From: Candidatus Rokuibacteriota bacterium
GTDB taxonomy: Bacteria > Methylomirabilota > Methylomirabilia > Rokubacteriales > CSP1-6
Direction: 5' to 3'
Length of the DNA stretch: 7,012 nucleotides
Assembly: GCA_016206385.1 (NCBI GenBank)
Contig: JACQRS010000405.1
Coordinates: 1 to 7,012 of the forward strand
Below, piece by piece: positions 6,220 to 7,012 of the stretch. Below the pieces are notes generated by a model that had not been told where the DNA came from, ran no database searches, and saw only the letters and a program-made list of their open reading frames with translations. The first letter of the stretch is position 1, and each line of letters begins with the position of its first letter. Position numbers and translations under genes: made by a program.

Positions 6220-6235
6220 ATCCGCACAAAAAAAA

Positions 6236-6679
6236 TCAGATGTGGTACATCGGGCGGGCGGCGCTGCGGCGGGCGCTCACGCGCTGGCGGAGGTCGTCGA
6301 ACGTAACCCGGTCAATGACCTCGGAGACCGCCGCGGAGACCTGCTCCCAGAGCTCGGCCAGGTCCCGCGAATGATCAAGCGACACACCGCGTCCCCGCCT
6401 TGTCGCGTCCTCGCGCTCCAACGACCCCTCGATGGTGCGGAGCACCGCACCCACAGTGATCTCCGCGGGCGGCCGCACGAGCTGGTAGCCGCCAGTTGAG
6501 CCCCGCTTGGACGTCAGAAAGCCGGCACGCTTCAGGAGCAGGAGCACCTGCTCCAGGTAGCGCTGCGGGATGCCTTGGCGCTCGGCGATCTCCTGGATCG
6601 GGATCAGACCCTTCTCGTACTGGAGCGCCAGATCCAGCATGGCCCTGATCGCGTACTCGCCCTTCGCCGAAAGCCGCAT
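6236..6679 (-). CDS. Rrf2-family transcriptional regulator without cysteines (CymR-like)
   Basis: This 147-residue protein begins MRLSAKGEYAIRAMLDLA, the classic Rrf2 N-terminus. It then has a winged helix-turn-helix: IQEIAERQGIPQRYLEQVL (28-46) covers the helix-turn-helix and RGSTGGYQL (59-67) the wing. GAVLRTIEGSLE (about 77-88) leads into the dimerisation helix. Fe-S members such as IscR and NsrR carry three cysteines near residues 90-105. Here that stretch (EREDATRRGRGVSLDHSRDL) has none, and the whole protein lacks Cys, so it cannot bind a cluster through thiolates. That makes CymR, the Bacillus repressor of cysteine metabolism that acts together with CysK, a better model, and the next gene is a cysteine synthase. 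I chose ATG 6679 because GAGG (6688-6685) is five bases upstream. An in-frame GTG at 6685 would overlap that site. A T8 run follows the stop codon. Confidence 0.9.
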   Translation of the reverse strand: MRLSAKGEYAIRAMLDLALQYEKGLIPIQEIAERQGIPQRYLEQVLLLLKRAGFLTSKRGSTGGYQLVRPPAEITVGAVLRTIEGSLEREDATRRGRGVSLDHSRDLAELWEQVSAAVSEVIDRVTFDDLRQRVSARRSAARPMYHI

Positions 6680-6681
6680 CG

Positions 6682-6688
6682 CCACCTC
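6682..6688 (-). promoter_or_regulatory. Ribosome binding site deciding the rrf2 start
   Basis: GAGGTGG on the minus strand ends three bases before ATG 6679, with the GAGG core five bases away. The GTG inside it (6685-6683) is an in-frame alternative start but would have no separate ribosome binding site. Confidence 0.55.
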
Positions 6689-6700
6689 AACAGACCGGCC

Positions 6701-7012
6701 TCACTCTACACCAACCTGCCCCGCCCCAGCAACCGAGCATGCCGCCTTCCGGTTCTCCGCCGGCATGGCCCCGACCGGCTCCCATGCTCCTCTCGAATTT
6801 CTTGCCGTCATCCACCTGGTGCACTCCTCCCAATGGCTTCTGAGAAAGGTCGGCGTGAAATGCTCAAGCACCTTCCGGACGTGGGGCCGTTCCAGGTACG
6901 CGGATGTAATCACGCGTCGGCATGCACGGCCTCCACACCTGCATTCCATTCTCCAGAACGGATCGAGTTCCGTGGTCGAATAGTCGATGAGAATCTCTTC
7001 ACCCGCGGCGAT
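6701..7012 (-). CDS. C-terminal part of a SET-domain protein (putative protein-lysine methyltransferase) with post-SET motif
   Basis: The last 103 codons of a gene that enters from the right edge. The visible start, AAGEEILIDYS, matches the final conserved strand of SET domains (GEEL-x-x-DY), whose Tyr lies in the active site where S-adenosylmethionine and lysine meet. It is followed by MECRCGGRACRRVI: C-x-C-x4-C is the post-SET zinc motif, and CR at its end is also typical. About 70 more residues follow without a recognised domain. SET proteins methylate lysines on proteins; the bacterial substrates of this type are mostly unknown. The stop lies 21 bases before the Rrf2 start, so the two may share an mRNA. 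Identification rests on two short motifs in the right order and spacing. The catalytic N-terminal motifs (GxG, NHxC) lie outside the window. Confidence 0.72.
   Translation of the reverse strand: MAAGEEILIDYSTTELDPFWRMECRCGGRACRRVITSAYLERPHVRKVLEHFTPTFLRSHWEECTRWMTARNSRGAWEPVGAMPAENRKAACSVAGAGQVGVE
6703..6732 (-). promoter_or_regulatory. Weak candidate promoter for the rrf2-cysK operon inside the SET gene end
   Basis: TTGCTG (6732-6727) and TAGAGT (6708-6703) are separated by 18 bases on the minus strand and match the sigma70 boxes at three and four of six positions. They overlap the last codons of the SET gene. In GC-rich DNA such a match can arise by chance, and read-through from the SET gene is equally plausible. 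Confidence 0.2.

Noticed and set aside
6214..6235. GCGGAAATCCGC stem next to an A8 run as a terminator
   Set aside because: For plus-strand transcripts the run would be A rather than U, and for minus-strand transcripts the U-run comes before the stem. Neither orientation fits an intrinsic terminator.
5062..6306. Plus-strand frame opposite cysO and cysK
   Set aside because: Antisense to two confidently identified genes, with a His/Arg-rich composition and no family signature.
6236..6679. Calling the Rrf2 protein IscR
   Set aside because: IscR needs three cysteines to hold its Fe-S cluster; this protein has none.
6738..6767. Inverted repeat CATGCCG / CGGCATG with a 16-base centre
   Set aside because: It lies inside the coding end of the SET gene; a 7-base match over this distance can occur by chance in GC-rich coding DNA.
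6570..6983. 137-codon plus-strand frame over the rrf2 start and the SET gene
   Set aside because: The minus strand here encodes the Rrf2 N-terminus and the SET/post-SET motifs; the plus frame has no recognisable feature.

Overview
This is a GC-rich bacterial window in which every gene I can support lies on the minus strand. In transcription order, from high to low coordinates, it reads: the end of a SET-domain protein; an Rrf2-family regulator; a cysteine synthase; a CysO-like ubiquitin-fold sulfur carrier; a JAMM/M67 metalloprotease; hemL (glutamate-1-semialdehyde aminomutase); a pentaheme cytochrome (actA-like); and a large molybdopterin-oxidoreductase-like/ferredoxin fusion (actB-like) that leaves the window at base 1. 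The C5-pathway hemL, an alternative-complex-III-type actA-actB pair and a CysO/Mec-type sulfur module together suggest a soil or sediment bacterium of a Methylomirabilota/Rokubacteria- or Chloroflexi-like kind. The sequence alone does not settle the taxon.

Region 4493-6679 is a compact cysteine-biosynthesis operon. The synthase, carrier and protease are the counterparts of Mycobacterium tuberculosis CysM, CysO and Mec. In that pathway a C-terminal thiocarboxylate on the carrier supplies sulfide to an aminoacrylate intermediate on the synthase, and the JAMM protease then releases cysteine from the carrier. The carrier here ends Gly-Gly-Glu rather than Gly-Gly, so one residue must be removed before it can be activated, and the protease gene overlaps it by ATGA. 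No E1-like activating enzyme or sulfurtransferase is visible in the window. The Rrf2 regulator just upstream has no cysteine residue at all, so it resembles CymR, the Bacillus regulator of cysteine metabolism, rather than the Fe-S sensor IscR.

hemL follows the protease with a GTGA stop/start overlap, so the heme-precursor enzyme is probably co-transcribed and translationally coupled with the sulfur genes. Beyond hemL there is a 170-base gap with a good sigma70-like promoter, then the respiratory pair. ActA is membrane-anchored with five CxxCH heme sites. ActB begins with a twin-arginine/lipobox-like signal, continues as a molybdoenzyme-like domain with an intact N-terminal four-cysteine cluster motif, and enters the ferredoxin-like domain exactly where the window ends. 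The spacer between actA and actB holds four successive hairpins.

At the right edge, the 3' end of a SET-domain methyltransferase-like gene with a post-SET cysteine motif stops 21 bases before the Rrf2 start. I saw no tRNA, rRNA, CRISPR array, insertion sequence or phage gene.
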